From Mauremys mutica (Eukaryota; Chordata; Testudines; Geoemydidae), in assembly GCF_020497125.1 (NCBI RefSeq), contig NC_059073.1, positions 142,547,012 through 142,611,011 of the forward strand: a stretch of DNA of 64,000 nt. The letters are read 5' to 3'. Below, one piece after another: positions 50,541-63,699 of this stretch (position 1 is its first letter; each line of letters starts with the position of its first letter). The translations under genes and the position numbers were made by a program. The notes beneath the pieces are model-generated. The model was not told the origin of the DNA and ran no database searches. It worked only from the letters and a program-made list of their open reading frames with translations.

Positions 50541-51114
50541 AGAAAACATAATATGGCAATACTCCTAACTGGGGATCAATCTCAGAAAAACAGAACCTGA
50601 AAGCTTTAGTCTGTAATGCTTTTGATTTCTCAATCTTTAATACAGTCTAGAAGTTAAAAGACTTCAATGCATTGGAACAGAAAACCTTGAGATTTTATAC
50701 AATGCTGAATAAAAGATGCGTTACAACAGTCTACCTTACCTCAAAAATTAAATAACTTTAGTAGCAATGCAACTCAATTACTCAACCTTAAATGCAACTG
50801 AATGTGCCTGTTAAAACGGATTAACGTTCTGGTTTAGTGAGCGCCTCTCATCAGAAACGCAAGAAAGGCACGATCATGTCCAGTCTACACTTCAGAGTAA
50901 AATTCTTTCCAGAAGGCAGCATGACCGTGTCCTGGATTTTAAATATCCATTGTAAATAAATCAGTGGCAATGGGTTATAACAATAAATAATAGCCAGTGT
51001 TAATTTAGGATCTATGCTATTGGGAACTTAACACGTTCAGTTCAATGATTGGAAAGTACAACCCACACCTTCTACTTAGAGCAGTGCCAACGTGGAAGGT
51101 TCTGAACAGCTAAG

Positions 51115-51255
51115 GATGGTCTTATGGGTAAGGCACAGGACTGGGACTCGGGAGATCTGGTTTCATGGACTCCCTGTGTGACCTTGGGTAAGTCACAGAA
51201 TCTCTCTGCATGGGTGGTCTAGTGGTGAGAGCACTGGTCCGGGACTCAGTTTGAA
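51115..51255 (+). mobile_element. MIR-like SINE heads (two partial)
   Basis: GGGACTCGGGAGATCTGGTT and CCTGTGTGACCTTGGGTAAG, then a second head GTGGTCTAGTGGTGAGAGCA. Confidence 0.65.
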
Positions 51256-51344
51256 ATGGTAATATGTCAAAGCAAAGGGACAGGACATTACTGTGCAGCC
51301 AGGTGGCGTGCTGTAGATTCACACCCTGGCATGCCACACACTAA

Positions 51345-51925
51345 CATCAGAAAAGGGCAACAAAAGTTATCAGGGGTATGGAACGGCTTCCGTATGAGGA
51401 GAGATTAATAAGACTGGAACTTTTCAGCTTGGAAAAGAGACAGCTAAGGGGAGATATGATTGAGGTCTATAAAATCATGACTGGTGTAGAGAAAGTAGAT
51501 AATGAAGTATTGTTTACTACTTCTCATAAACACAAGAACTAGGGGTCACGAAATGAAATTAATAGGCAGCAAGTTTAAAACAAGTAAAAGGAAGGATTTC
51601 TTCACACAACACACAGTCAGTCAATCTGTGGAACTCCTTGCCAGAAGATGTTGTGAAGGCCAAGACCATAACAGGGTTCAAAAAAGAACTAGATAAATTC
51701 ATGGAGGATAGGTCCATCAATGGCTATTAGCGAGGATGGGCAGGGATGGTGTCCCTAGCCTCTATTTGCCAGAAGCTGGGAAATGAGCGACAGAGGATGG
51801 GTCACTTGATGACCTGTTCTGTTCATTTCCCTCTGGGGCACCTGGCACTGGCCACTGTCAGAAGACAGAATACTGTGCTAGATGGACCTTTGGTCTGACC
51901 CAGTAGGGCCATTCTTATGTTGTTA
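51345..51925 (+). mobile_element. CR1 LINE 3' end, sense
   Basis: GGAGAGATTAATAAGACTGG, GGGGAGATATGATTGAGGTC, GAACTCCTTGCCAGAAGATG, and the tail TTTGGTCTGACCCAGTAGGG, the mirror of the antisense copy beginning at 43566. Same subfamily. Confidence 0.9.
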
Positions 51926-53394
51926 ACATCCTGTGTGGACAGACCCTTGTTATTAACCTACATGAAGAAATTGCATTGACTTAACTAAAGGGGGGATTTT
52001 AAACCTATTTAGTTAATCTGGTGCCAACCACTGTATGCACACTTATTTTACTTTAGCTTAAAACTTGCTCCAAACAGATGCAAGCTACATCAAAATAAGC
52101 CTGGTTTAAAGAAAAATAAGAGTGCGTCCAAACCGGCACGTGCATTGATTTAGCCAAATTGGTTTAGTAAAGAAACATATGCCCCTTTAGTTAAACTAGT
52201 ACAACTTTCTCCTCATTTGCATTTACCATTCCCTTTAATATCTTGCTTTGCCTATGCAATCTGGATAACGGAACCAGATTGACAAGTGGTTTCCCTGCAG
52301 TTGTGTTCAATTTCACAACACCACAGAGGAAAGGCTGAAACAAAAACAAAGTTTCCACTGTAATTTTCAAGGAGGTTCTTTAGAATGGATTTTGCTCTGT
52401 ATCATAGATCAACCAGTTTACTTCCAGCTACTCTAGTAGAGCAAGAAAAAAAAAAAAAAAAAGTTAGTCCTCAAAGAGACCGCCTAGCTACTAAGGCAGT
52501 CATGTTGCCTTCGTGCACAATTGTTTATTCAGCTGTTTTTGAGGCGTGTGTAGCTTTGTGAATACAAGGCTTTTATGTATGTCGTGAGCCTTGTAGAGTG
52601 AAGTGCAAAGACAGTGCTTTGAGTTAGCTCAAATTGCTGCTAGTTAGGAGCAAACCTCACATGCTGCAGACTCACTCACTTGTGGAGACTGTTTGTTCGT
52701 TCTCTGATATTGTCCTTTCATACAGAATAATTCAGCCACCCAGATTGAAATCCATTTGCTTTTCCTCTGTGGGATAAGAACTTTTCATTCCCATACACTG
52801 GGGTTATTTCATACAAGAACCTTTAGGGTGAAATGCAGTCTGAGGAGTCATTAGTGTTTCCAAACTACATCACATCACATACAATGCCCCCCTAAACTGA
52901 TCTGTCACCCTCAAAAAGAGTCATCGGGGAAGGTAAAGAAGCAGGAGTGCCATCATCCAAATGCAATTAGGTCATGATACAGAAAGTGTGTGTCTATAAA
53001 AAACTATGGTGAAAGCACCTTTTAGAAAGACGTAAGTGCTATTTATGTACGCGTAAACGAGGCACAGGCCACAAATCACTTTCTAGCTGCATGTTTTATT
53101 CTTGTAAGAATTATTGTACAGAGATTGCATTAGCAGAATTCTTTGCCTCCTCCCCAATCATTTCAGCTTCCTTATGGAACATTCCCATCATTTTTTCCAA
53201 AGGAAAAGTTGGATGATCCAAAGACAGTTGGGCTTGGGGAGACGGCATCACCTTGTTTCTGTCCAAAGCAAAGGAAATTATGATGCTAGAAACAGCCAAA
53301 CCACTATTAACTCATGGATTCCAACTGTACAAAGTAAACTTTCTAATAAAATATGTACTCGGTCTCATTTTGTAGATGCTAACCATCTTACAGT

Positions 53395-53710
53395 CTGTGT
53401 GCGCAATTCTGGTCTCCCGTGTTTGAGAAAGAGGAATTCAAACTGGAACAGGTGCAGAGAAGAGCTACTAGAGCGATCAGAGAAATGAAGAACCTCTCTC
53501 ATAAGAGGAGACTTAAGGAGCTTGGCTTGTTTAGCCTAACCAAACAAATGCTGAGGGGAGATATATTTGTAGAGAGCAATTGTATCACAGGGATAAACAC
53601 CAGGGAGGGAGAGCAGTTTTTTAAGTTGAGGGCCAATGTTGGCACAAGAATAAATGGATATAAACTGGCCATTTGTGCTTTGCCAAATTGGGCCATAAAC
53701 TCTTATTAAT
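53395..53710 (+). mobile_element. CR1/L3-like LINE fragment, sense
   Basis: Encodes diverged LEQVQRRATRAIREM and RRLKELGLFSLTKQMLRGDI, the C-terminal end of CR1-clade ORF2. Confidence 0.8.
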
Positions 53711-54150
53711 TTACAAAAAAGTCAAAATAGTATGTATTAGAGAGATTATGATGCCATATATCATGCAAGCTAGCAGAAGTACCTCAGAGTTTGCTTTCCT
53801 AGCTGTGCTAGGGGCAGGCTCGCTTGACCACATAGGACCTTAACAAAAAACAAAAAAAACAAAAACAAAAAAACCACACACATCACATACAAATATGATC
53901 CAGTTACAGGAGAACCAATGAATGTCTCGCTCTATGTATGAGCAATTTACCATTCCTGCAGTATTACTAAAATACAGCTCCTGGTTTTTCTTTCACCTCC
54001 CAGTCCTAACTACTGTACCCACTCAACTCTATCAACCCAACAAATTAGTCCATTATTGGGTGACACCTTGATTTGACCTCTTATTTTCTCCCTGTTTCTG
54101 TACTGAGCTTCCCACTCTTGTACCTTTGACACCTCTCTCGAGTTTGCTTA

Positions 54151-54376
54151 GGGCTTGGCTACACTTACAAATTTGCAGCGCTGCAGCAGGGTGTGAAAAC
54201 ACACCCTCTCCAGCGCTGCAAAGCGCCAGTGTAGTCAAAGCCCCGGCGCTGGGAGCGCTCCCAGCGCTGTCCGTTATTCCCCACAGCTCTCTCCCAGTGC
54301 TGGCGCTTTGACTACACTTAGCGCTTCAAAGCGCTACTGCGGCAGCGCTTTGAAGCGCTAAGTGTAGCCACAGCCT
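54151..54376. mobile_element. AGCGCTG-rich hAT MITE, uninterrupted copy
   Basis: Ends GGGCTTGGCTACACTTAC and (reversed) AGGCTGTGGCTACACTTAG. The body is CAGCGCTG/CAAAGCGC palindromes and CCGTTATTCCCCACAG. Duplication not evident. Confidence 0.8.
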
Positions 54377-54724
54377 TAGTCTTCCCTGTTGTTCCTTTAA
54401 GTACACCAAGCAGTTTTCCCCAGGTCAGTATGCATTGTGCTAATTCTGGAACATCTTTTATAGAAAGAGATGGTTTCAGTGAACCACAACTTTATTGCAA
54501 CAGGCGGATGAATCCAAAGGGAAAAAAAAACCCACAAGGGAAATAGTTTGGTGAGTTTAAGCACAAATGATTCGCTACAAAGTTCTACTGTTTGGTAACT
54601 GCTATACACGAGGAGCAAATTCAGCCTTCAGATATGGCTTACCCCAAAAGGCCCATATACTTAGCTCCTCTATAACTATTTTCATCAGTAGGTCTCAAAG
54701 GGATTAACAAAAGCCAAGTAAGTA

Positions 54725-54825
54725 TCACTATCTCCATTTTACAGATGGAGAAATTGAGGAACATGGACATGGAGTGACTTCCCAAGGTTACACAAAAGGT
54801 CAATGACAGAACTGGGAACAGAAAA
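54725..54825 (-). mobile_element. MIR-like SINE core, antisense
   Basis: CTCCATTTTACAGATGGAGA, CTTCCCAAGGTTACACAAAA, TCAATGACAGAACTGGGAAC. Confidence 0.75.
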
Positions 54826-55454
54826 CACATCATTAGTCCATTGAGTTATTTTAGATTGATTAGTAGCTCTGCATGGCGAAGGGGCCTATTACACACCCAT
54901 GCACCCACCCACCCACAACTTCCAGTGCACCCAAGTGCTTTAGCTATGCAATGCAAGGTATAGCCCTGTTCTCTTGTGGAGGATAGTCTGGGAACTGCCC
55001 TCTAAGCCACTTCTTGCACCCCAAATATATATAAATAATGGACTAGAAAACCACAGATAGTGGTTCCCTGTTGACTAAGTTCTTTGTGTATTTCTATTAT
55101 TTCTCCTTCACCATATAAAAACATGTTGCTTTATTTTTATATGGAGCTTTTATATTATATACACATCTATCCCCATAACTCATCTGCAGCGGGCTATTAA
55201 GACAGCTGTATTGATTTTGTTGGTATTAATCTGACTAATACATACGTTCTTCTTGCTCTTTTTTATGCTGTTACTGAACTGCATATTTTAAAAGTTTTTT
55301 AGCAAGTGAGAGTTAAAAACACTGCATTGGTTTGAACTTTTTGTTAAAGCAATTCCCTTATCACTACAGCAACTGCAGACAGATTTATTTACAAAGCAGG
55401 GTACTTCAGCAGCAGCTCCATTTTCGCTTCAAATGAGGATGATTATTATACATA

Positions 55455-55560
55455 ATTTGTATTATTTTAGCATCTACGAGCCCTAGTCATAGACCAGAAT
55501 CTCATTGTGTGCCAACACAGAACAAAACGATTGTAAACTCTTTGGGATAGAGGCAATCTA
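55455..55560 (+). repeat. Copy of the dispersed repeat motif
   Basis: GAGCCCTAGTCATAGACCAG, CTCATTGTGTGCCAACACAG, AACAAAACGATTGTAAACTC. Confidence 0.5.
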
Positions 55561-55844
55561 TGCCAAATGACTGATGTACATTAAAATAATTGTCCATCTG
55601 AATCCAGTTCCTTTGATGCACTGTTGATCTAATGAATTCTTATTTGATTAGGGCCTAATCCAAAGATCACGAGAGTCTTTTCATTGGCTTCAATGGGCTG
55701 TGGATCAGACCCCACAGAGAACCGAGCTATGGCATCTGATTTTCAAAGGAATCCATAGTTAGGTATCCAACTCCACGTGTGATTCAATAGGAGCTGAATA
55801 CATTACTCTCCTATGTGGCTTGGGACATCTCAGCCATGGTGTAT

Positions 55845-56628
55845 CAGAGTATCAGGGTTGGAAGGGACCTCAGGAGATCTAATCCAACCCCCTGCTCAAA
55901 GCAGGATAATCCCCAACTAAATCATCTCAGCCAGGGCTTTGTCAAGCCTGACCATAAAAACCCTTAAGGAAGGAGATTCCACCACCTCCATAGGTAACCC
56001 ATTCCAGTGCTTCACCACCCTCCTAGTGAAATTTTTTTCCCTAATATCCAACCTAAACCTCCCCCACTGCAACTTGAGACCATTACTCCTTGTTTGGTCA
56101 TCTACTACCACTGAGAACAGTCTAGATCCATCCTCTTTGGAACCCTTTTTCAGGTAGTTGAAAGCAGCTATCAAATCCCTCCTCATTTTTCTCTTCTGCA
56201 GACTAAATAATCCCAGTTCCCTCAGCCTCTCCTCATAAATCATGTGCTCCAGTCACCCCCCCCCCCCCATCATTTTTTGTTGCCCTCCGCTGGACTCTTT
56301 CCAAATTTTTCCACATCCTTCTTGTAGTGTGGGGCCCCAAAGCTGGACACAGTACTCCAGATGAGGCCTCACCAATGTCAAATAGAGGGGAATGATCATG
56401 TCGCTTGATCTGCTGGCAATGCCCCTACTTATAAAGCCCCAAAGGTCATTAGTCTTCTTGGCAACAAATGCACACTGTTGTTTCATATCCAGCTTCTCAT
56501 CCACTGTAACCCCTAGGTCCTTTTCCGCAGAACAGCTGCCTAGCCCCTCGGTCCCTAGTCTGTAGCAGTGTATGGGATTCTTCCTTCTTAAGTGCAGGAC
56601 TCTGCACGTGTCCTTGACCCTTATCATA
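55845..56628 (-). mobile_element. CR1 LINE 3' part, antisense, with ORF2 remnants
   Basis: The left end AGAGTATCAGGGTTGGAAGG is the CR1 tail in reverse. The minus strand encodes [20 protein letters not shown] and [23 protein letters not shown]2 C-terminal motifs, broken by a poly-C run near 56257-56269. Confidence 0.92.
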
Positions 56629-56814
56629 CCTTAACCATATGCTGGTTCTTATGATTAAGCTGGTTTCTTGGTGGCTGAAGTGTCATATACACAAGAGTTT
56701 GAGAGCACAGTTTGCCACTCCTGAATTCTGACACAGGTCGAGGGCCTGATTCTGCCTGCAGCGGTACTCAGGTCATTAAAAATTTCACCCAGGGGAGAAT
56801 TGGGCCACAGATAA

Positions 56815-56935
56815 TTTCCTTAGTGCTAACAAGGTGGGAGGAAAGACGCATTGTCCCCAACTTACAGAAGATGGCACAGAGAGGTTAAGTGACTTGGAAC
56901 AAACATAGTAAAGGAGAAACAGAGCCCCAGAACTC
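56815..56935 (-). mobile_element. MIR-like SINE core, antisense
   Basis: CACAGAGAGGTTAAGTGACT and GGAGAAACAGAGCCCCAGAA. Confidence 0.65.
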
Positions 56936-58135
56936 CTCTGATGAAAATGAAGTTAAACGATGCCCAAATAGCCCTCTTCCCTGATACTCCAGTGTCATTC
57001 CCCATCCTGGAGAAGAGCAGCTTTAGGTAGTCTTAAAGCACCAAGTTCCCATTTTTAGGGTGACCGAGTGACACACAAAGGAGTGGTGGGACCTTTATTT
57101 CCTTCCCCATATCAGGCAACTGGGGACAGTATTGCAACAAGTTACGCCCTTGCCTGATAGCAAAGTGCTGGGATCATGATCAATATCCATTGACCCCCAA
57201 TTATAGTTATTTACAATATCAAGCACCTTAAAGCTCTTCTTGGGTTAATGGGAGTGGCAGGACCTCAGTACTTTAAAAAAAAAATCAGATTCTAATTTAA
57301 ACAGTGTTTGAGGTTTAATTATAAGCCACAACAACAAAGCAGATTTACAGCTAAGGCCACAAATTCCAGATGACACCTCCACCATTGTGCAAGAGGAATA
57401 AAAAAAAAAAAAGGAAGAGACTGGTACAGTTTGAGATTTACCAGCTCAGACTGGATTTCAGCCTCCACTCCCATTTCCTTGTGTTGGTGACTGGCAGTCA
57501 GAATCGCAGGCAATTTGAGGCCGAATTTCCTTTGACATATAAAGCACACCATATTTAGGGGAAATGCCTATGCTACTAGAGTCGGAAAGCCCGGGATTAA
57601 ATAGATTTGCCCAATACTTGAAAGGTAAAGTAGTTAATTAAGGAACTGGCCATAAAAAGTGCAGATTAGTTGAATAGTACAGGAAATACTTGCAGTGTTA
57701 AGTGAAGGCCTGCACAGAAAGTGTACATCACGTATTGATTCCTTAGTTCTGGATGAAATGGTTAAAGCACGTACTGTGTTTCAGAAAGCAGGTCTGCACA
57801 GTGAAGAGGCCTTTGGATGTTCATATGAAAAAAATCCATCAATGAAAAAAGTATCTGGCTTTAAGAGCCAAGTCTGCCAGTTTGTTTATTCCCCCACCAG
57901 ACAAGGAAGAGACTATTAATATAGTGCCTGCAAGGATACACTTTTTCACACTAGGGAAAGTGATGTGCGTTTGCATTCTGAGCTTCAGTTCCAGATGCCA
58001 GCTCCCTCCTTCCTCAGACACAGCTCAGCTGGTTCCCAGCCCCACCCGCTTTTTTTTTTTTTTTTTTTTTAAAGTGCTGAAGCCTTTGGCCTACCTAACC
58101 CCCTCTGCAGTCACAGGTTCAAATCCCAGAGTCAG

Positions 58136-58407
58136 GCTATGGCTACATTAGCGCTTCAAAGCGCGCCCGCGGCAGCGCTTTGAAGCGCTAAGTGTAGCCA
58201 AAGCGCCAGCGCTGGGAGAGAGCTCTCCCAGCGCTGTCCGTACTCCAGCTCCCTGTGGGGAATAACGGACAGCGCTGGGAGCCGCGCTCCCAGCGCTGGG
58301 GCTTTGACTACACTGGCACTTTGTAGCGCCGCAATTTGCAGCGCTGCAGAGGGTGTTTTTTCACACCCTGCTGCAGCGCTGCAAATTTGCAAGTGTAGCC
58401 ATACCCG
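58136..58407. mobile_element. AGCGCTG-rich hAT MITE with perfect target duplication
   Basis: Ends GCTATGGCTACA and (reversed) CGGGTATGGCTACACTTGC. Exact 8-bp duplication AGAGTCAG at 58128-58135 and 58408-58415. Body of AGCGCTG inverted repeats with CCCTGTGGGGAATAACGGAC in the middle. Confidence 0.92.
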
Positions 58408-59789
58408 AGAGTCAGCTCAACTGCGCATCCTTCTGTGGTAGAGAAAGCTCTCACGTTCTTCACTTTAGAGTTGCAACTCTCAAATTGGAGCTCCTGTTTG
58501 CTGGGCACAGACAGAAAAGATCTCAGATCTCATTTTTAAAGAGATGGGGTTTCCCCAAGACTGTTCCCCCTCCTGTTAGATACAGCCACGCTGCCCTCCC
58601 TACTTTCAAAAGCTTATGCAGCTTCTATAGTTTAAGGTACTTTGTAGGTATTTTAGACAACAGGTATTTCCATAGCACAGTGGGAATGAAGGTTTAACCC
58701 AGGAGCTTTGCCCAGGCTCAATATATTGCTGCGAGAAATGGGTATTCAAAGGGGGCTCATTTGTGCTGCCGGGTAGCATGAAAGGCCCTCCCTCTAGCCG
58801 AGAGCTGGGTGCTATAAAGTGAATTCTAGCTACATTGTCTGTCCATATCCATGTTGTACACACAGTTGTGCACAGTGGTGAAGGGACAGTAATTAGCAGC
58901 AGCGTACTGTATATACACAGCATTTTGTACCTCATCTATTTGTAAAACAAAGCAGTTTGCGCGTGTACTGGAAACCCCCTGTAAAAAAATGCCAGTTGGC
59001 TAAACAGCACTCTCATCCTTTCCAGGGTAAGCTGCAGGAGCCATCTCAGATCAAAATAGTCCTGTGGTTTTCTGTGTTCAGCTAAGCATCTTTAGCCCGA
59101 CACCACCACCCTAGAGAGGGAAGAATGTACATGTTGGAAGCTCTCTGGCTTTTCTCCCACTCAGATGGCTGTTAAAAGCTTTTTCGCCTGCATTTACAAT
59201 TTATATGGATAAGAGGATTTCCCACCTACGACACAGAGAGCCCCACTGAGTGAACCTGGAAAGGATCTATTTGAAATAAGATCTAGGAGTGGAGGCAAGT
59301 TTTTCCTCCCCAAGAACCACTTTTTTCTCCTTCTAATTGCAATAGGCTACTTGTCCTTTAGCACAACGCCGCCCGATGGGGAAACAAGAAGAAGTTTGGC
59401 CCGGGTTAGTCTGTATTTCTCTATTATTGTATTACTAGTTATGTTGGAACAGAAAGACACTAGGACCCTCGTGGTTTAGGACTTAAGTACCGGCTTCTTA
59501 CGCCCAACCCAATGTCATAATCCTCTGGTTACAATGGCCTACTTATTTGTATTGGTCTAGAAGAGTCTTAATAGGTGGAAAGATGTGCTATGTACTACAA
59601 AAGGGCTTACAGTACAGCATGTAGGCTTACAAGAGCCACAAATGGCAACTGGCTGCCTAATGCCCATTGAACATCAGTGGGAATCAGGTGCCCAAATCCT
59701 GCTTGTGCCTTTGAAAGTTTCCCCTAATAGAATAAATCTCCTCTTCTAGAACACTGCTCAGTCAAACCTCAAGTGCTTTCCAAAGGCAG

Positions 59790-59955
59790 ACAGGTATTCT
59801 CTCCACTTTAGAGAGGGAAACTGAGGCACAGAGCCGTGAAGCAATTTGCCCAAGGTCACACACCAGATCAGTGGCAGAGGCATGAAGGGAAGCCAGGTGT
59901 CTGGAATCCCAGTCAAAAGACACCCCATCTGTTGGACCATATTCCTTCCCAATAT
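59790..59955 (-). mobile_element. MIR-like SINE, antisense
   Basis: GAGAGGGAAACTGAGGCACA, TTTGCCCAAGGTCACACACC, AGTGGCAGAGGCATGAAGGG. Confidence 0.8.
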
Positions 59956-61169
59956 GTGGAGGATCAGCGGGAGCATGGTCACAGCAGAAAGTCAAATATC
60001 CCGGGAAGGATTCATCCAGCTCAATGCATTAAACCAAATATGAACTGATGTGCATCTCTGGCAACTAGACGTGCCGGAAGTGTGACTTTTTATTTCAATT
60101 CCAGTAGCACTTAGAGCCGGATCCACAAGGCCCATTGTGTTAGATGACGCGCGCACACACACACACTCCAAATTTTGTTCTTATGAGACCCATGTAGACA
60201 CAGATCTGGAGTGAAAAACCAACAAACAATCATCCTGTGCAAGAGAAATAGCAATGGCCACCTCACACCTCAAACTCCATTGGACAACTATAGGTTTGCC
60301 CATTGACCGTGAGACTAAAAAGAATGAATCCACAGCACCGAGGTTTCTGGCTGCAAAGGAGCCACATAACGATTCGCCTGGCCGGAGACCAAGGACTGTG
60401 ATCTCATGATTTCATAGCAGTCCCAAGTTCTATAACTGAATGCTCCCAGTGGTTTTCATTTAAATTTCTCTCTTTAAAAAAAAAAAAAAAAAAAACCAAA
60501 CCAAAAAGCTCAGTTCAGATCCCCAAAGCCTCATCTGTTGCCAATGGCCTGTCTAGCTGAGAAAAGCAGATTATGAAGTATGCTAAGCTGAGGTCTATGC
60601 TCAGACAGAGACTTTGCTCCTCAGGAGGAAACAACAAGCCTCGCAGACTTGGATGTTAAAGACTGCCCGATTTACCTCAAATGCTGGCAGCACCCAGTAT
60701 GAGGGATTCCTTTAATCTACAGTCAGCCCTAGCATGTCCTAGTTGTGAGAGTCAGATAGGATCTGGTGGTCTGAACTCAGCATAGGGGACAAGTCACATG
60801 CCAACTCTAGCACCAGCTCGGACCCCCTCTGAAACCCTAGGCAAGTCTCAGCCTTCATGTTTTGGCACCAAATCAGAAACAAGGTGCCAGTTCCTCAACT
60901 GGTACGAATTGGCAGAGCTCTGTGGAAGTCAATGGAGCTCTGATGATTTACATCTGCTGGGGATCTGGCCCGGAGACCTACCAACTCAGTGAAGCATCTC
61001 TCTGAAACGGGAAAAGAGCTGCTAACTCACCTCACTAGGGTCTTGTTAGGACGGATATTCAGAAAGTGTTGAAGGTATAGACTTATTATTTCCATATTAG
61101 ATGCCACTGTGCAGTAGAGATTTCTGTAGGTATCAGTGGATACTATTGTAATGAATTATTCTGGGTATG

Positions 61170-61256
61170 AGGCGACAAAGAGTCCTGTGGCACCTTATAG
61201 ACTAACAAGTATTGGAGCATGAGCTTTCGTGGGTAAATACCCACTTTGTATTCTGG
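61170..61256 (+). repeat. Fragment of a reptilian interspersed repeat
   Basis: GACAAAGAGTCCTGTGGCAC, CTTATAGACTAACAAGTATT, GGAGCATGAGCTTTCGTGGG. Common in turtle DNA by recollection; class uncertain. Confidence 0.7.
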
Positions 61257-61974
61257 GTATGTGCACATCACTGCCCTGTACAGGATGGAATGAGCACGGC
61301 TCTGCTCTCTCTCTTTGGGCCTGTACTGCTAACAGAGGCCCCGTCACAGCCCAAGAGGGAGGGGACTGTGCTTTTGAAGCAGGAGGATGCGAGTTCCATC
61401 CCCAGCCCTGTGTGAAGTTCCAGATGGCCATGCTGAACAGAAGGGTTCTTCAAGGATGCCTGTAAACGGCCATGAAACGAAAGGGAGATCCGTGTCATAA
61501 AATTTCTTCTCACCATCCCAGAAAAAGGATGCAATCAAATCAATCTTCAGGGGAAGCAAACACAAAAAGAAACCAGTGTATGCTAGTGCTTGACAACATC
61601 TTTCAGAACATATATACTACCAATATATTGCAGAAGAGTCTTCTTGGTCCTATTTAAAAGTAGCGATACTTCAAACAAAAAATTTCGAAAAACAGACTTC
61701 AAAGAGAAAACTGCAGAGCTACAATTCATTTGCAAATTTAACACCATTAATGTGGGCTTGAATAGGGACTGGGAGTGGCTGGCTCACTACAAAAGCAATT
61801 TTCCTTCTCTTGGTATGACACCTCTTCCTCAATCATTGGGTGTGGCCCACATCCACCCTAACTGAATTGGCCCTGTGAACACTGGTTCTCCACTTGTAAA
61901 ATAACTCCCTTCTCTTCCTGTATCAGTATATTTATGCCTGTATCTGTAATTTTTACTCCATGCATCTGAAGTGG

Positions 61975-62060
61975 GAGTTTACCACCCACAAAAGCTTATG
62001 CCCAAATAAATCTGTTAGTCTTTAAAAAAGGTGCCACCGGACTCATTGTTTTTCTTGGTC
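61975..62060 (-). repeat. Fragment of the same interspersed repeat, opposite orientation
   Basis: CCACAAAAGCTTATGCCC, ATCTGTTAGTCTTT, AAGGTGCCACCGGACTCATT. With 61170-61256 it forms a divergent pair 720 bp apart. Confidence 0.7.
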
Positions 62061-63486
62061 TGAGGAAGTTGAAACCCAACACTTTGCCAGCTATTTAAAA
62101 AAAAAACACCCCACACAACCATTTGTTTAAAAATCGGATGGATTTAGAAAAAACTGTTGTGGTTCAGTTTGAAATCTTGGAGCCACTCCCACTATTGGTG
62201 AACAGCACTTTAACTTTTTTAATACCGGAGCAGTGTAGAACTGCATTAGGACACTTATCTTCAGTATCAAATCTTTAAACAAAAAAACAAAACTAAAAAA
62301 AGTCTCTTTTTTTTTTTTTAAAGTTGGCGTCAGAGCAGAAAAATAACCACTATTTCAAGGTGAAGGTCACACGTCTGTTTAAGCATGCATTATCAGCATC
62401 ACTCCAGAACCAAGCAGAAATTAATCCAAGATCTGAAAGCGAGCCATTTCAGATTGGCAGAACTGTTGGAGAACTAGACAGACATATCCATCCAACCCAA
62501 AAGGAGACACCTAAGGATCTCAACTTCAGGTCTGCCAGTTAGACACCCTGGAACAACAGGTACCAATCTCCCAGCAGGGTCAATTTAACCCTTCACTTCC
62601 CTAAATCAGTTCCTGGGCAGCTAAATGAAAGTTATATTTGAAGCTAACTAAAGTTATGAGTAATTTAAAGGCAAAACATACATACAAGAATGTTATGTCA
62701 AGTTCTGGGAGTGGAGAAAGAAGAAGGGTTAAAAAACTAAACACCATGAAAAGCCAGTAAGTTCACAGTGAGGTTAAAATAAGGAACCCATAACATTTCT
62801 AACCATGGACACACAATCCAGGATTTGTCTGGATTAAGAAAAAAAAATGGAAGTGGTTGAGGTACCTAATGTATTGGCTAACTCCAACTTAACCTCATCC
62901 TCTTTTCCTAAACTAGATAAACTAGCAAAATGTACCCAAACTATCTTAGACTCCATCTCCACCGCTAGCTTCACATCTTCCCTTTGCAGTGCATCATCTC
63001 CAAATGCATCAGCAGGAAAGTGGTTTTATCATTTTTCACAGCAGGAGCAGATGTTGGTGCCTTCCAGGCTTGCTTCCATTGGAGGAGAAATCAGCGATGC
63101 AGTCTCTGGGTATATTGCTATTGGAACTCCTTTATTTACCATGTAAACACCAGTCCTGGAACAGAGGTGGTCACAAACAGCACAGACAGACAATCCCTTC
63201 TTTCAGGGATCTAAGCCCAAATACCAATGACCAGAGAGCAACTCTGCTAAGGAATTGGCCCTAGTTAGAGAGATTAAAGCAGAAAGCAAACTCCCTGGCT
63301 GCTTGCCACCACTCCCCTGTAAATAGTGCACCAGAAAAACCAACAACACAGCTGTGACCATAGGCACCCCAATAGTCACACCTTACACAACTGCAATTAT
63401 ATCTGTACAGAACATGCCCTGAGGCATCACGCTGAAATCTATGTGACGACGCTGTGTGTGGAATTATGAGTACTCACTGATAACTA

Positions 63487-63695
63487 TGCCTTAAAGGGCT
63501 TGTCTTCGCTGCCTTGCTACATCGGCAGAGCGCTCTCCTGTCAACAATTACACCACCTCAACGAGAGGCGGAAGCTATAGCGTAGTGTAGACAATGCTTT
63601 CAGTTAATGTACTTTACATCACTTAGGGTGGTGGCTTTTTCACAGCCTTGAGCAACACAAGTCACATCAACTTAAGTAGTAGTGTAGATAAGCCC
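63487..63695. mobile_element. Small MITE
   Basis: Ends AAGGGCTTGTCTTCGCTG and (reversed) TTGGGGCTTATCTACACTAC; internal GTAGTGTAGACAATGC near 63583. About 209 bp, no ORF. Confidence 0.6.
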
Positions 63696-63699
63696 CAAG

